A stretch of 22,362 nucleotides of DNA from Verrucomicrobiota bacterium. Lineage in GTDB: Bacteria; Verrucomicrobiota; Verrucomicrobiia; Limisphaerales; UBA9464. The notes beneath the pieces were generated by a model. It saw only the letters and a list, made by a program, of their open reading frames with translations, did no database searches and was not told the origin of the DNA. Made by a program: the position numbers and the translations under genes. The stretch lies in the NCBI GenBank assembly GCA_026397675.1, contig JAPLUH010000219.1:1-22362 (forward strand). Reading direction: 5' to 3'. Of this stretch, positions 1 to 7,636 are shown in pieces. Position 1 is the stretch's first letter. The number at the start of each line of letters is the position of its first letter.

Positions 1-144
1 AGACTCTCTATCGGAGACTGGAGAGATTTGGGTGGCGGACCAGCGGGAGGCTTGGGCTACGGAAAACCTCGAGCCGCGCGCAACAGGTCGTGGTTGGCTG
101 AAACACGACTTGATTCACCGATAGATCAACCCAACGTAATACGC

Positions 145-351
145 ATGGAAACGGTGACCATTTCGCCAAAGTTCCAAATCGTCATCCCTCAGCGGATCAG
201 GGAGTCCATGGGACTTCGCTCTGGAGAAAAAGCCCACGTATTGGCCTTCCGCAATCGCATTGAGGTCATCCCCATTCGGGATATGCGAGCGTTGCGTGGT
301 TATCTCAAAGGCATCGATACTTCAGTTGTTCGCGAGGGCGACCAAGTTTGA
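145..351 (+). CDS. VapB-type antitoxin, SpoVT/AbrB (MazE-like) domain
   Basis: This 68-residue protein has the swapped-hairpin AbrB/SpoVT DNA-binding fold pattern. It begins METVTISPKFQIVIPQ and continues through IRESMGLRSGEK, which is the family signature for the N-terminal DNA-binding half. The C-terminal tail (MRALRGYLKGIDTSV..EGDQ) matches the toxin-binding tail of VapB partners of PIN toxins. I chose the ATG at 145 because the family signature begins directly there; the open frame extends upstream to 28 but that part has no family-like sequence. No Shine-Dalgarno is visible. A short inverted repeat, TTGAT(110-114)/ATCAA(125-129), lies just upstream and could be an autoregulatory site. 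The toxin gene that should follow is broken after 15 codons, so this antitoxin looks orphaned. Family assignment is confident; present activity is inferred. Confidence 0.85.
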   Translation: METVTISPKFQIVIPQRIRESMGLRSGEKAHVLAFRNRIEVIPIRDMRALRGYLKGIDTSVVREGDQV

Positions 352-395
352 ACGTGGTGGATTCATCGGCGTGGCTCGCCTCTTTCGCCGACTAG
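348..395 (+). pseudogene. Truncated PIN-domain toxin (vapC remnant)
   Basis: A frame starting at the TTG that overlaps the antitoxin stop codon (TTGA) reads (M)NVVDSSAWLASFAD and then hits TAG at 393-395. NVVDSSxWLxxFAD is the classic N-terminus of VapC PIN toxins, including the first catalytic aspartate. The start/stop overlap is the usual vapBC arrangement. After the stop, the same frame stays open to a TGA at 519-521. It begins PNE, where many VapCs read GPN, and later contains LPIAN, which faintly recalls the LPxAD motif near the toxin C-terminus. Only about 56 codons exist in total against about 130 in an intact VapC, so this is a nonsense mutation plus large deletion. The first 15 codons are well supported; the downstream resemblance is speculative. 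Confidence 0.7.
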
Positions 396-812
396 CCAAA
401 TGAGCCTGTGGGGATGCAGCACGACAAGACGGTTGTCGGCCCAGCATCCAATCTCATCGGCGACACCGCTCTTCCGATCGCTAACTTGGATCCAATCGTC
501 AGGTGCGAGCTTCAGGCATGATAGACCCTACGGTTTCCACTGCTTCAGTTCGGAGCATCCTCCCAACCACTGACCCAGGGATGCCAAGAGTCTGTCTGAA
601 AATGGGGAGGGGTCCTGCGGCGGCGTTGCTTGTCGGTCACAGACCGCTGCGGGTCTGCTTCCTCCTCGCGCCTTGCCAATCGAACCCTTCTCTCCCAAAC
701 AGAACCCCTCCCCATTTTCAGACAGGCTCTTAGCCACCCAAAAGCGCCTCAGAAGCCGCCCGAGATTGACCTCGACCCCGGCTCCAACCCACTCTGTCGC
801 GGTTCTATTCGT
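396..812. other. Gene-poor spacer between toxin remnant and hypothetical gene
   Basis: Apart from the inverted-repeat element at 586-731 and the open but unrecognised frame continuing from the vapC remnant to 521, I see no gene here. A TTGACC hexamer occurs at 766-771, but no matching -10 box lies at the expected distance, so I do not call a promoter. Confidence 0.5.
586..731. mobile_element. MITE-like element with 28-bp inverted termini
   Basis: The left arm at 586-613 and the reverse complement of the right arm at 704-731 are identical over 28 bp except for one T/C difference (AAGAG[T/C]CTGTCTG, then AAAATGGGGAGGGGT). The arms bracket 90 bp with no convincing reading frame. A GCC occurs beside both ends (583-585 and 733-735), which may or may not be a target duplication. 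The size and long near-perfect termini suit a non-autonomous transposable element or mobile repeat. It lies between the vapC remnant and the hypothetical gene at 813, so it could have helped break up the toxin locus. Transposition and family are inferred; no transposase is present in the window. Confidence 0.55.
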
Positions 813-1151
813 ATGTTTTCAAAAGGTCAGAAAGTGGTGTGCATCAACGACGACTTCCCGCCCGAAGCCGCCGCGCTCTTCGCAGAACTCCCCAAGAAGG
901 ATCAGGTCTACACGGTCCGAGGCATGTATATCGGACGCGGCAGCTACTACCGGCATGAGTCCGGCAAGAAAGACGGTGAGATCGGGTTGTTGCTGGAAGA
1001 GATCCTCAACCCGCGCGACCCGGGTCTGAAGACCGGTCTGAATGGCGAATTGGGCTTCAACAGCGAACGCTTTGCTCCTCTGGAGACCAACGAGGAGACT
1101 GCTACCGCTGAAGAAGAAGAAGAGTTCGCCCTCCCCACCTCTGCCGCTTAA
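813..1151 (+). CDS. Small conserved-looking hypothetical protein, acidic C-terminus
   Basis: The product is 112 residues and starts MFSKGQKVVCINDDFP. The ATG at 813 was chosen because the upstream extension of the frame runs through the inverted-repeat element and is not protein-like. The body has a KGQKVV(C/V).. beginning, LPKKDQVYTVRGM and GEIGLLLEEI segments, and a GFNSERFAPLE ending. This pattern, alternating short strands with a start-to-end basic-to-acidic shift, resembles small SH3-like hypothetical proteins seen in Verrucomicrobiota and in phages. The last 25 residues are Glu-rich (five consecutive Glu) and Ala-rich and probably disordered. No catalytic motif is visible and I do not assign a function. 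It is convergent with the helicase gene, with a 110-bp gap that shows no obvious terminator. Confidence 0.7.
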   Translation: MFSKGQKVVCINDDFPPEAAALFAELPKKDQVYTVRGMYIGRGSYYRHESGKKDGEIGLLLEEILNPRDPGLKTGLNGELGFNSERFAPLETNEETATAEEEEEFALPTSAA

Positions 1152-1261
1152 CCCGAGCAGACGGAGGAACGCGCAAAAGTTCCTTCGACGCCCCCTTCCC
1201 TCGGTCACCCCGGTGAGGAGCGACCTTCGAATAGGTAACTCCTGCGGCAGTGCCCGGTGAG

Positions 1262-3814
1262 TCACGCACCGATAGGACCAACGCCCACCAGGCGCATCAC
1301 CAGCACTTCCGCCGCCTTGCTGGCCGCGAGATCGATCTCGAACTCGACTTGCCAGTCATTGTGTTCCTCCGGGTCAACCAGCACTTGCATCACCCGCCAA
1401 CTCTTCCGGTCTTCGGAGGGAATCACATGGGTGTGTTTGGTGTTGCGAGCCTCCGGTTCGAGACTGATTCGCTGATGGTCCGTGTAGTACGGATGGAGGG
1501 CCGCCCGAAGGCTGGTCGCGGTCCAACCGGAAGCCCCTGCTTCCCCTCCGGACTCCAGTGCGGCCACGGCCTCCTCATACTGATCCAACGCGAGGCAACG
1601 TATCCAGGGCAGGACACGCGCACGGACCATTGCGGTGAGCTGGCGGGGATCTCGGGTAATGTCGCGCGCGGCCTCTTCGGCACCGGGTGGCTTGGCCTCC
1701 GGTTTGGATTCGCGCGGTGCGGCCTTGGGGTTCTTCATCCGCTCCCACTCCTCAATGAGACTCGAATCTACCTGCCGCAACAACGCGGCTAGATAGGCTT
1801 CCATCTCGCGCAGGGTGTCATTTTTGGCTACCTCCGGGACCGTCTGTCGCAAGACCTTGTACACCGAAGTCAGGTGGCGCAGCAGTAGTCCTTCGATGCG
1901 CTGGAGTTCATAGGCCTTAATGTAATCGGAGAAGGAGTAGTACTGCTCAAACATCTCCCGAGCGATGGACTTCGGCCGGATGTTCTCTTGGCCCACCCAA
2001 GGGTGCTTTTCCGAGAACGCATTGAAGGTGGAATAGACGAATTCCCGGCAAGGCTTGGGATATTCGAGCTTCTCCAACTCCTCCATGCGCTGGTCGTACT
2101 CCATGCCCTGGGCCTTGAGCTCGGCCACCTTCTCGCCCTTCAGGCGATCCAGTTGCCGACGCAAGATTAGGTCCGGATTTTCGAGGATCGATTCGACCAA
2201 CGTGAGGACATCCAGAGCGTAGTTGGGTGTTTCTGGGTCTATCAACCGCAGCGTGTCGAGCAAGTACAACGACAGCGTCTGATTCATCGAGAAGTCTTCG
2301 GGCAACTCGACATTCACCCGGACCCGTTTGCCCTCACCCTTGGGTGAGAAGGTCACTATTGAGCGATCAACCAAAGCCCGGAATAACTGCCAAACCCTCT
2401 TGAAATGGGCTTTTTTTAGAGTGGGACCGTCATGGCAGTCCCGGATGAGGCGGCGCAGGGCCCCGCAACCGTCTTCCGGTCGACTCAAGACATTCAGGAT
2501 CATTCCATGCGAAACCTGAAAACGAGACACCAGTCTTTCGGGTGCTGCCTGAATCAAGCGCTGGAAGGTCTGCCGATCCCAGTGGGTGTAGTTCTTGTCC
2601 GGCGCCTGCCGCTTCACAAACTTCTTTCCGTCCCGCTTGGATTTCTCCTCGAGCTTGAGGTTCTCGACGACATGTTCCGGGGCCTGCGCGACGACCCAAC
2701 CCACCGAGTCGAACCCTTTGCGCCCGGCGCGCCCTGAAATCTGATGGAAGTCCCGGGCTCCCAGGATCGCCGTCTTGTCGCCGCCGTATTTGCACAGGCG
2801 AGTGAAGAGGACTGTGCGAATCGGCACATTAATGCCCACGCCCAACGTGTCCGTGCCGCAAATGACCTTCAGCAACCCGCGCTGAGCCAACTGCTCGACC
2901 AAAATGCGGTAACGCGGCAGCAGGCCTGCGTGATGCAATCCAATGCCCGCCCGCAACCACCGCTTGATGTCCGGCCCGTACGGACTGGAGAACTTTGCCC
3001 CCTCCAGCGCGGTGGCAATGGTGGCTTTTTCATCACGCGTCGCCGTGGCGAGGCTGGTGAAATCCTGTGCACTCTCGGCGGCATCCGCCTGGGCGAAGTG
3101 CACCACATAAACCGGCCCTTTGCCCTCGCTGATGAGTGTTTCAACGGTCTGAGCGAGCGGGGTCTCGGCATAGCTGAACTCCAGGGGCACCGGCCGAATC
3201 ACCGACTTGACGGTGACGCTGGGAAATCCATTGAGGCGAGTCATCTCGGTCTCAAAGAACTCGGTCTCGCCGAGGGTCGCCGACATGAGCAGGAAACGAC
3301 TCTTGGATAGCGTCAACAGCGGCACCTGCCAGGCCACACCTCTCTCACGGTCGGAGTAATAATGAAACTCATCCACCACGACGTCGCGGACGCTGGCATT
3401 GGGGCCGTCCCGCAGGGCGATGTTGGCCAAGATCTCCGCCGTGCAGCACAAGATGGGCGCATCGTGATTGATCGTGGCGTCCCCAGTGCTCAGGCCGACA
3501 TTGTCGGGGCCGAATTCCCGGCAGAGCGAAAGCCACTTCTCGTTGACCAAGGCCTTAATGGGGCACGTGTAAACCGATTTGTGGCCTTGTGCCAACGCCT
3601 TGAAATGCAACGCCGAGGCCACCAGCGATTTGCCCGATCCCGTCGGTGTATTAAGGATGACGTTCTTGCCCGAGTAGAGTTCGAGAATGGCCTCCTCCTG
3701 CGCCGGGTAGAGTTCGATGCCGCGCGTGCGAGCAAAGTCCAGGAACCGATCCAGCAGGTGATCAGCCGTTGGCGCCTCCAGGCGGGGTAGAAAATCGTAA
3801 AGGGTGGCGCTCAC
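1262..3814 (-). CDS. SKI2-like DEAD/DEAH-box helicase (DUF3516-type)
   Basis: This 850-residue superfamily 2 helicase is predicted to unwind RNA or DNA with ATP in the cytoplasm. Visible motifs are a Q-like YPAQEEAI near residue 36, Walker A TPTGSGKS at 56-63, the motif II box DEFH at 148-151, motif III SAT at 178-180, GVGINVP at 325-331, and motif VI QISGRAGRKG at 358-367. The order and the GRAGR motif are those of the Ski2/Mtr4-like group; the long C-terminal half fits actinobacterial/verrucomicrobial DUF3516 helicases. The frame is open to 3886, but that would overlap the upstream glycosyltransferase by 58 bp. The GTG at 3814 lies 14 bp after that gene's stop, so it is the preferred start, although it has no Shine-Dalgarno. 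It is the last gene of a four-gene same-strand run. Its true substrate is unknown. Confidence 0.88.
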   Translation of the reverse strand: MSATLYDFLPRLEAPTADHLLDRFLDFARTRGIELYPAQEEAILELYSGKNVILNTPTGSGKSLVASALHFKALAQGHKSVYTCPIKALVNEKWLSLCREFGPDNVGLSTGDATINHDAPILCCTAEILANIALRDGPNASVRDVVVDEFHYYSDRERGVAWQVPLLTLSKSRFLLMSATLGETEFFETEMTRLNGFPSVTVKSVIRPVPLEFSYAETPLAQTVETLISEGKGPVYVVHFAQADAAESAQDFTSLATATRDEKATIATALEGAKFSSPYGPDIKRWLRAGIGLHHAGLLPRYRILVEQLAQRGLLKVICGTDTLGVGINVPIRTVLFTRLCKYGGDKTAILGARDFHQISGRAGRKGFDSVGWVVAQAPEHVVENLKLEEKSKRDGKKFVKRQAPDKNYTHWDRQTFQRLIQAAPERLVSRFQVSHGMILNVLSRPEDGCGALRRLIRDCHDGPTLKKAHFKRVWQLFRALVDRSIVTFSPKGEGKRVRVNVELPEDFSMNQTLSLYLLDTLRLIDPETPNYALDVLTLVESILENPDLILRRQLDRLKGEKVAELKAQGMEYDQRMEELEKLEYPKPCREFVYSTFNAFSEKHPWVGQENIRPKSIAREMFEQYYSFSDYIKAYELQRIEGLLLRHLTSVYKVLRQTVPEVAKNDTLREMEAYLAALLRQVDSSLIEEWERMKNPKAAPRESKPEAKPPGAEEAARDITRDPRQLTAMVRARVLPWIRCLALDQYEEAVAALESGGEAGASGWTATSLRAALHPYYTDHQRISLEPEARNTKHTHVIPSEDRKSWRVMQVLVDPEEHNDWQVEFEIDLAASKAAEVLVMRLVGVGPIGA

Positions 3815-3828
3815 AGGGAGCCGCGAGC

Positions 3829-5007
3829 CTAGTCTGCCTGGGGTCCCGCTAGCAACCGCCGGTAAAGGGTATGGTATCGAGCCCATGCCACCGAGGCGGA
3901 GTAGTGGCGGGCACTGTCTCGGATTTGCTCGGGGGTCGCCGACGTCCCCTCACCGGAAATCATGCCCGCAATTTGCCGGGCTAAATCCTCCGGATCATCC
4001 GGACGAAAGAGTCGACCATTGTACCCGTTCTTCAGGAGATCCACCGAGCCCCCACTGGCCGAGGCGATGGACGGTTTCCCCAAGGCCAAGGCTTCGGTCA
4101 AAGCCACCGAGCACGGCTCATCGGTCGAAGGAATGATGAATACATCGGCCCCCTCGACCGCCTCGCGGACCCGGGTGGTCGGCCCCGCCAACCTCACATA
4201 CGGAGCCAACCCAAAAGCCCCGACCTGGCTCTTCAATTCACGAGCAAAGGTTTGGGAATCCGCGTCGGCTGGGGTCGGGCCCCAGAGCGTGAAATGGACC
4301 CGTTGACGCAACGGCACCGGTAATCGAGCGAGGGCATCCAAGACCAGGTTCCACTTCTTCCAGCGGACCAGATTACCCACACCGACCAGAGCCAAACGCG
4401 ACCGCGGACCCGGCGGACGCACCAACGGCCCTTCAAAGAATTCGTCCGAACAACAATCAGGAATGATCTCCACGCGTCCCGACTTCGGCGTGAGCCCGTA
4501 ATGGGCCGCCATCGCCGGATTCAGAACGACCGTCACCAAGCCTCTCCGGCCGGCAGCCCAACGGTACATTCCCGTCCGTCGAGCAAACGCATGATTGGTG
4601 AAGACGATCGGAATCTTGCCCGGCAGCAGCGCCAGCAACACCGCGGCGGCAAACCCACCCCGACTGTGGGCGTGAACGATATCCCAGTGTTCGGCACGGC
4701 AGCGGCGACGGGTTTCCATGGCCACACTCAGGGCCCGAGCGAAGAGCGAGAAGTGCCTGGGGGATTCAGCCAAGAGCGCGCGACTTTCACGCAAGTCCAG
4801 CGGCGGCTGCCGTTTCGATTCAAACCCCCGGTGGACCACAACCGCATGGCGGAAAACCCCATCCGGATCGCGGGCATGGCGAAGGACCGTGAGGATTCCA
4901 CCATCATCGTGAGTGGCACCTACCAGGTGCAGCACTGAAATACCCCGGTCGCCGGAGGACTGCCTGGAGGCTCCATCGTGCGCTTCCAACCGGGACGAGG
5001 CGATCAT
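3829..5007 (-). CDS. GT4-family glycosyltransferase
   Basis: The 392-residue product has the two-Rossmann GT-B layout of retaining GT4 transferases, which move a sugar from a nucleotide-sugar to a lipid-linked or glycan acceptor at the inner membrane face. The N-terminal domain begins near residue 23 (ISVLHLVG) with the acceptor/nucleotide loop GGIL at 36-39 and VHAHSRGG at 111-118. The C-terminal donor domain starts with VGVGNLVRWKKW around 208-219 and carries the EX7E-type motif in EPCSVALTEALALGKP at 297-312, followed by NGYNGRLF. The gene follows the O-antigen polymerase-like gene by 20 bp and precedes the helicase by 14 bp, so co-transcription is likely. The first about 20 residues are not family-like, so a later start is possible. 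Sugar and acceptor cannot be deduced. Confidence 0.88.
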   Translation of the reverse strand: MIASSRLEAHDGASRQSSGDRGISVLHLVGATHDDGGILTVLRHARDPDGVFRHAVVVHRGFESKRQPPLDLRESRALLAESPRHFSLFARALSVAMETRRRCRAEHWDIVHAHSRGGFAAAVLLALLPGKIPIVFTNHAFARRTGMYRWAAGRRGLVTVVLNPAMAAHYGLTPKSGRVEIIPDCCSDEFFEGPLVRPPGPRSRLALVGVGNLVRWKKWNLVLDALARLPVPLRQRVHFTLWGPTPADADSQTFARELKSQVGAFGLAPYVRLAGPTTRVREAVEGADVFIIPSTDEPCSVALTEALALGKPSIASASGGSVDLLKNGYNGRLFRPDDPEDLARQIAGMISGEGTSATPEQIRDSARHYSASVAWARYHTLYRRLLAGPQAD

Positions 5008-5027
5008 GGGGCCAGTCGATCGAGCGA

Positions 5028-6623
5028 TCAGGCCACCGGTTGCCCGGAAACCTCCGCTGCGATCGGAGCACGGGACCGGTCCACAAGATTGAAGAACGTC
5101 TTCGCCGTGGGCTCAGCCATCCCCAGCGTCCGGTTGCGGTGCCAATGGGTGATCATCACTAACCCGGACAGGAGGCCGAAGGTCTGCATGAAAAACCCGG
5201 CTTCTCCAGTGGTGGTCATAAAGGTGACCAACTGCACGAGCCACAACGAACTCACATGGCACGTCAGACGATCAAAGGTCGATTGGCAGCCCATCCGGAA
5301 AATGGACCGCAGGTTTCGAAGAGCCACGAGGGACACAGCCCCCAAGAAGAGGAACACCCCCGCCAACCCAGGCAGTCCGAGGTTCACCAACAAGCTAGGG
5401 ATGCCGGCATAAAAGATGCCCTGATCGAGGCTCTGCTCGAGCATGCCGTACTGGTCGATTTCGTTGTGGGTGTAGAGGTGATTAATATCTGGCACGAAGC
5501 CTAAGCCGCGCCCGACCCAGAGAAAATTTGGGGCAATGTCAAAGGCGATGCGACGCATGGAGGCACGGCCTGAGGTCGAGTTTTCAGCATCCACACTGGC
5601 CAGCGGATCGATCTCGATCCCCGGAAGCACCGACAACATGCGTTGCGCCGAATGAGGCATTTGACGCGCCGTCTGGTAGGTCACCAATAAGGCCACTCCC
5701 AGCAGAAGTGTGGAAACGACCACTTTGGCCATTGAAAGGGTCCGCTGGACTAGGCTCGAAAGCAGGATGACCGACGGAATAATGATCATCGACATGCGAT
5801 GACCACCCAAGGCGCTTCCCCCAAGGAGTCCCAAAATGACCAGCACCCGGGTGATAGAGGACAAGGACAAGGCTCGGGTGGCGGGGCTGATCACCAGCAT
5901 CAGATAAATCAAATCACGCGACACGAAGGCCACCGATTGAAAGCGTCGAACGCCGCCCTCCAAGGATTGGACTTCAAACGCGAGACTGTCGGTGGAAAGA
6001 CCAAAAAACGACAACAGCACCCAGAGGGGCCCGGTGCCGCCGGCCGCCAGGGTGAAGTCTGATACGAGAAACGACATGCTCATGAGACAGTGCGCCGCAT
6101 AGACACGAATCAGCATCTGGGGCGTCGTGGGCACGGCCAGGTACAGAATTGGGAAAAGCAATCCAAGGAATTGGGTGACGTAGGCGCGGCCACCCACCTG
6201 CCCTTGCCCCAGCACATTCAGTCCGAATCCGCGAAACTTGATCAAGGAGACCAACACCAAAAAGAAAGCGCCCAAACCAATGAACACCCAACGATACTCC
6301 CGAAGACGATCCCCGAACTCCGGGGAATTGCGCCGCATGGCGAACATCAAGGGTAGCCCACTAATCGAAAGCATCAGGCTCGCCTCCCAGAAGAAGGGGC
6401 GGCCAGAGACAAAGGGCACCAACAGCGACGAGTTGATCATCACCGATCCCAGGACCAGCGCCATGGTTCCGTGCTTGGGCAGCGTCAGCGCCCAGATCAC
6501 CGCGACGAACCCCATGAGCGCCAGGATCTGTACGGACCCCAGCAAAACCGCAAAGAGCAGCAATGCAGCGATGAGGAAGACCCCAAAGAGGGCCTTCTGG
6601 ACTTGTTCCTGAGCGGCGACCAT
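5028..6623 (-). CDS. O-antigen ligase/polymerase-like membrane protein
   Basis: The 531-residue product is a polytopic inner-membrane protein with roughly ten or more hydrophobic helices from residue 11 onwards and a large polar loop around residues 320-390. In the loop region there is a WVGRGLGF segment (369-376) and an H-x-x-x-H-N pattern (NHLYTHN, 381-387). This matches the G-x-G-x-G/H-N signature of the Wzy_C/WaaL (O-antigen ligase) superfamily. Such proteins polymerise or attach lipid-linked glycans on the periplasmic side. The ATG at 6623 is preferred over the TTG at 6662 because the hydrophobic segment begins soon after it. It sits between a methyltransferase gene (86-bp gap) and a GT4 glycosyltransferase (20-bp gap), supporting a surface polysaccharide role. 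Ligase versus polymerase cannot be told from sequence. Confidence 0.8.
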   Translation of the reverse strand: MVAAQEQVQKALFGVFLIAALLLFAVLLGSVQILALMGFVAVIWALTLPKHGTMALVLGSVMINSSLLVPFVSGRPFFWEASLMLSISGLPLMFAMRRNSPEFGDRLREYRWVFIGLGAFFLVLVSLIKFRGFGLNVLGQGQVGGRAYVTQFLGLLFPILYLAVPTTPQMLIRVYAAHCLMSMSFLVSDFTLAAGGTGPLWVLLSFFGLSTDSLAFEVQSLEGGVRRFQSVAFVSRDLIYLMLVISPATRALSLSSITRVLVILGLLGGSALGGHRMSMIIIPSVILLSSLVQRTLSMAKVVVSTLLLGVALLVTYQTARQMPHSAQRMLSVLPGIEIDPLASVDAENSTSGRASMRRIAFDIAPNFLWVGRGLGFVPDINHLYTHNEIDQYGMLEQSLDQGIFYAGIPSLLVNLGLPGLAGVFLFLGAVSLVALRNLRSIFRMGCQSTFDRLTCHVSSLWLVQLVTFMTTTGEAGFFMQTFGLLSGLVMITHWHRNRTLGMAEPTAKTFFNLVDRSRAPIAAEVSGQPVA

Positions 6624-6709
6624 GTGCAGACAATAGAACTCCCTTCCCGAGCCGAGCTTCAATGTCTTTTCAAAATCGCCCTTCGAGCAACCCGCCAGGC
6701 AAACCCTCT

Positions 6710-7510
6710 CTACTGCCGGTACTCACGCCGAGCCCACTCGGGGTCCAGGGTGGGTTCTGCCCCATTCCAACGTATCCACGGAGGGCTCCCCTGGCCCAGC
6801 GGCGGTTGGGTGACCAGAAAGGCGAAGCAGTTGGTCTGCGACGGAACCAGTTTGCCCAACACCGTCGCCAGTGGAATGGCCAGTCGGAGCCCCAGACGAA
6901 TCCAGGGATTGCGGCGACTGGCCGCCCCGGAAGGCGGACGAGTTGCATGGAAGTAGCGAAATCCACACAGCATCCACGGCGTCGCGCTGCGGATTACTTT
7001 TTCAATCTCGCGTTCCGTCCAACGGTACACGTAGTTGGGGACCGGACCGTTGCGCCATCCGCCACTGACCCGGTCATAGCTCAGGGCCACGGCAGCGGTC
7101 TCATAATCTTGTCCCAATCCGAAGCGGACCCCCCAACGGGAAAGGAGTGAATCGCGGGGTTCGAAGACCAAGACACCCTTTCGAGCCACTCGGTGCATCT
7201 CCAGAAGACCCCGGTGCGGTGAGGCGCAGTGGTGCAAACCGTTGTGGGCGATGACGAAGTCGAAGGACTTGTCGGGAAAGGTTAAATTTTCTACGTCACC
7301 GTAAGCAACTTGATGAGTCCCCGGATTCGGCAACTCCCAGCGGGTCTCCAAATTGGTCAGCGTCACATTCGGGAACCCCGCCTCCTTCAAAGTTTGGTGA
7401 TCGCGTTCCCCGGCGCACACACAGAGCAGGCTCGACGCAGGATCCATCACGCCTTCGCGGACTAATTGCCGCAGGGTGTTGAGATAAAAGGGGTCGAGGT
7501 CAAACGCCAT
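6710..7510 (-). CDS. SAM-dependent class I methyltransferase
   Basis: The product is 266 residues. A variant motif I lies at LLCVCAGERDHQ (28-39), an acidic segment GDVENLTFPDKSFDFVIAHN at 71-90 is the usual motif II/III region of methyltransferase_11 proteins, and LHHCASPHRGLLEMHRVARKGVLVFEP follows in family order. It should transfer a methyl group from S-adenosylmethionine, with an unknown acceptor. Its position ahead of the O-antigen polymerase-like and GT4 genes suggests a glycan or lipid-glycan substrate, which is inference. The ATG at 7510 gives the normal length; the same frame stays open antisense through the neighbouring gene to 9889, but that part is not coding. The final about 60 residues include a hydrophobic stretch (LGLRLAIPLATVLGKLV) that may touch the membrane. 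Confidence 0.82.
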   Translation of the reverse strand: MAFDLDPFYLNTLRQLVREGVMDPASSLLCVCAGERDHQTLKEAGFPNVTLTNLETRWELPNPGTHQVAYGDVENLTFPDKSFDFVIAHNGLHHCASPHRGLLEMHRVARKGVLVFEPRDSLLSRWGVRFGLGQDYETAAVALSYDRVSGGWRNGPVPNYVYRWTEREIEKVIRSATPWMLCGFRYFHATRPPSGAASRRNPWIRLGLRLAIPLATVLGKLVPSQTNCFAFLVTQPPLGQGSPPWIRWNGAEPTLDPEWARREYRQ

Positions 7511-7636
7511 GAATGCCCAAGGAAGCCCGAGCGGCCGAATCCTTTCAAGAACTGGACACGCACTGACAATCGGCCCCTCCCATCGGGCCGGGTGCCGGCT
7601 TGTTCCCGGAATGGTTGAGGATATGCTCCCAAGCCT

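Noticed and set aside
28..144. N-terminal extension of the antitoxin frame
   Set aside because: Gly/Arg-rich and not family-like; the AbrB fold begins at METVTISPK.
766..808. Possible sigma-70 promoter with TTGACC at 766-771
   Set aside because: No -10-like hexamer at 16-18 bp spacing.
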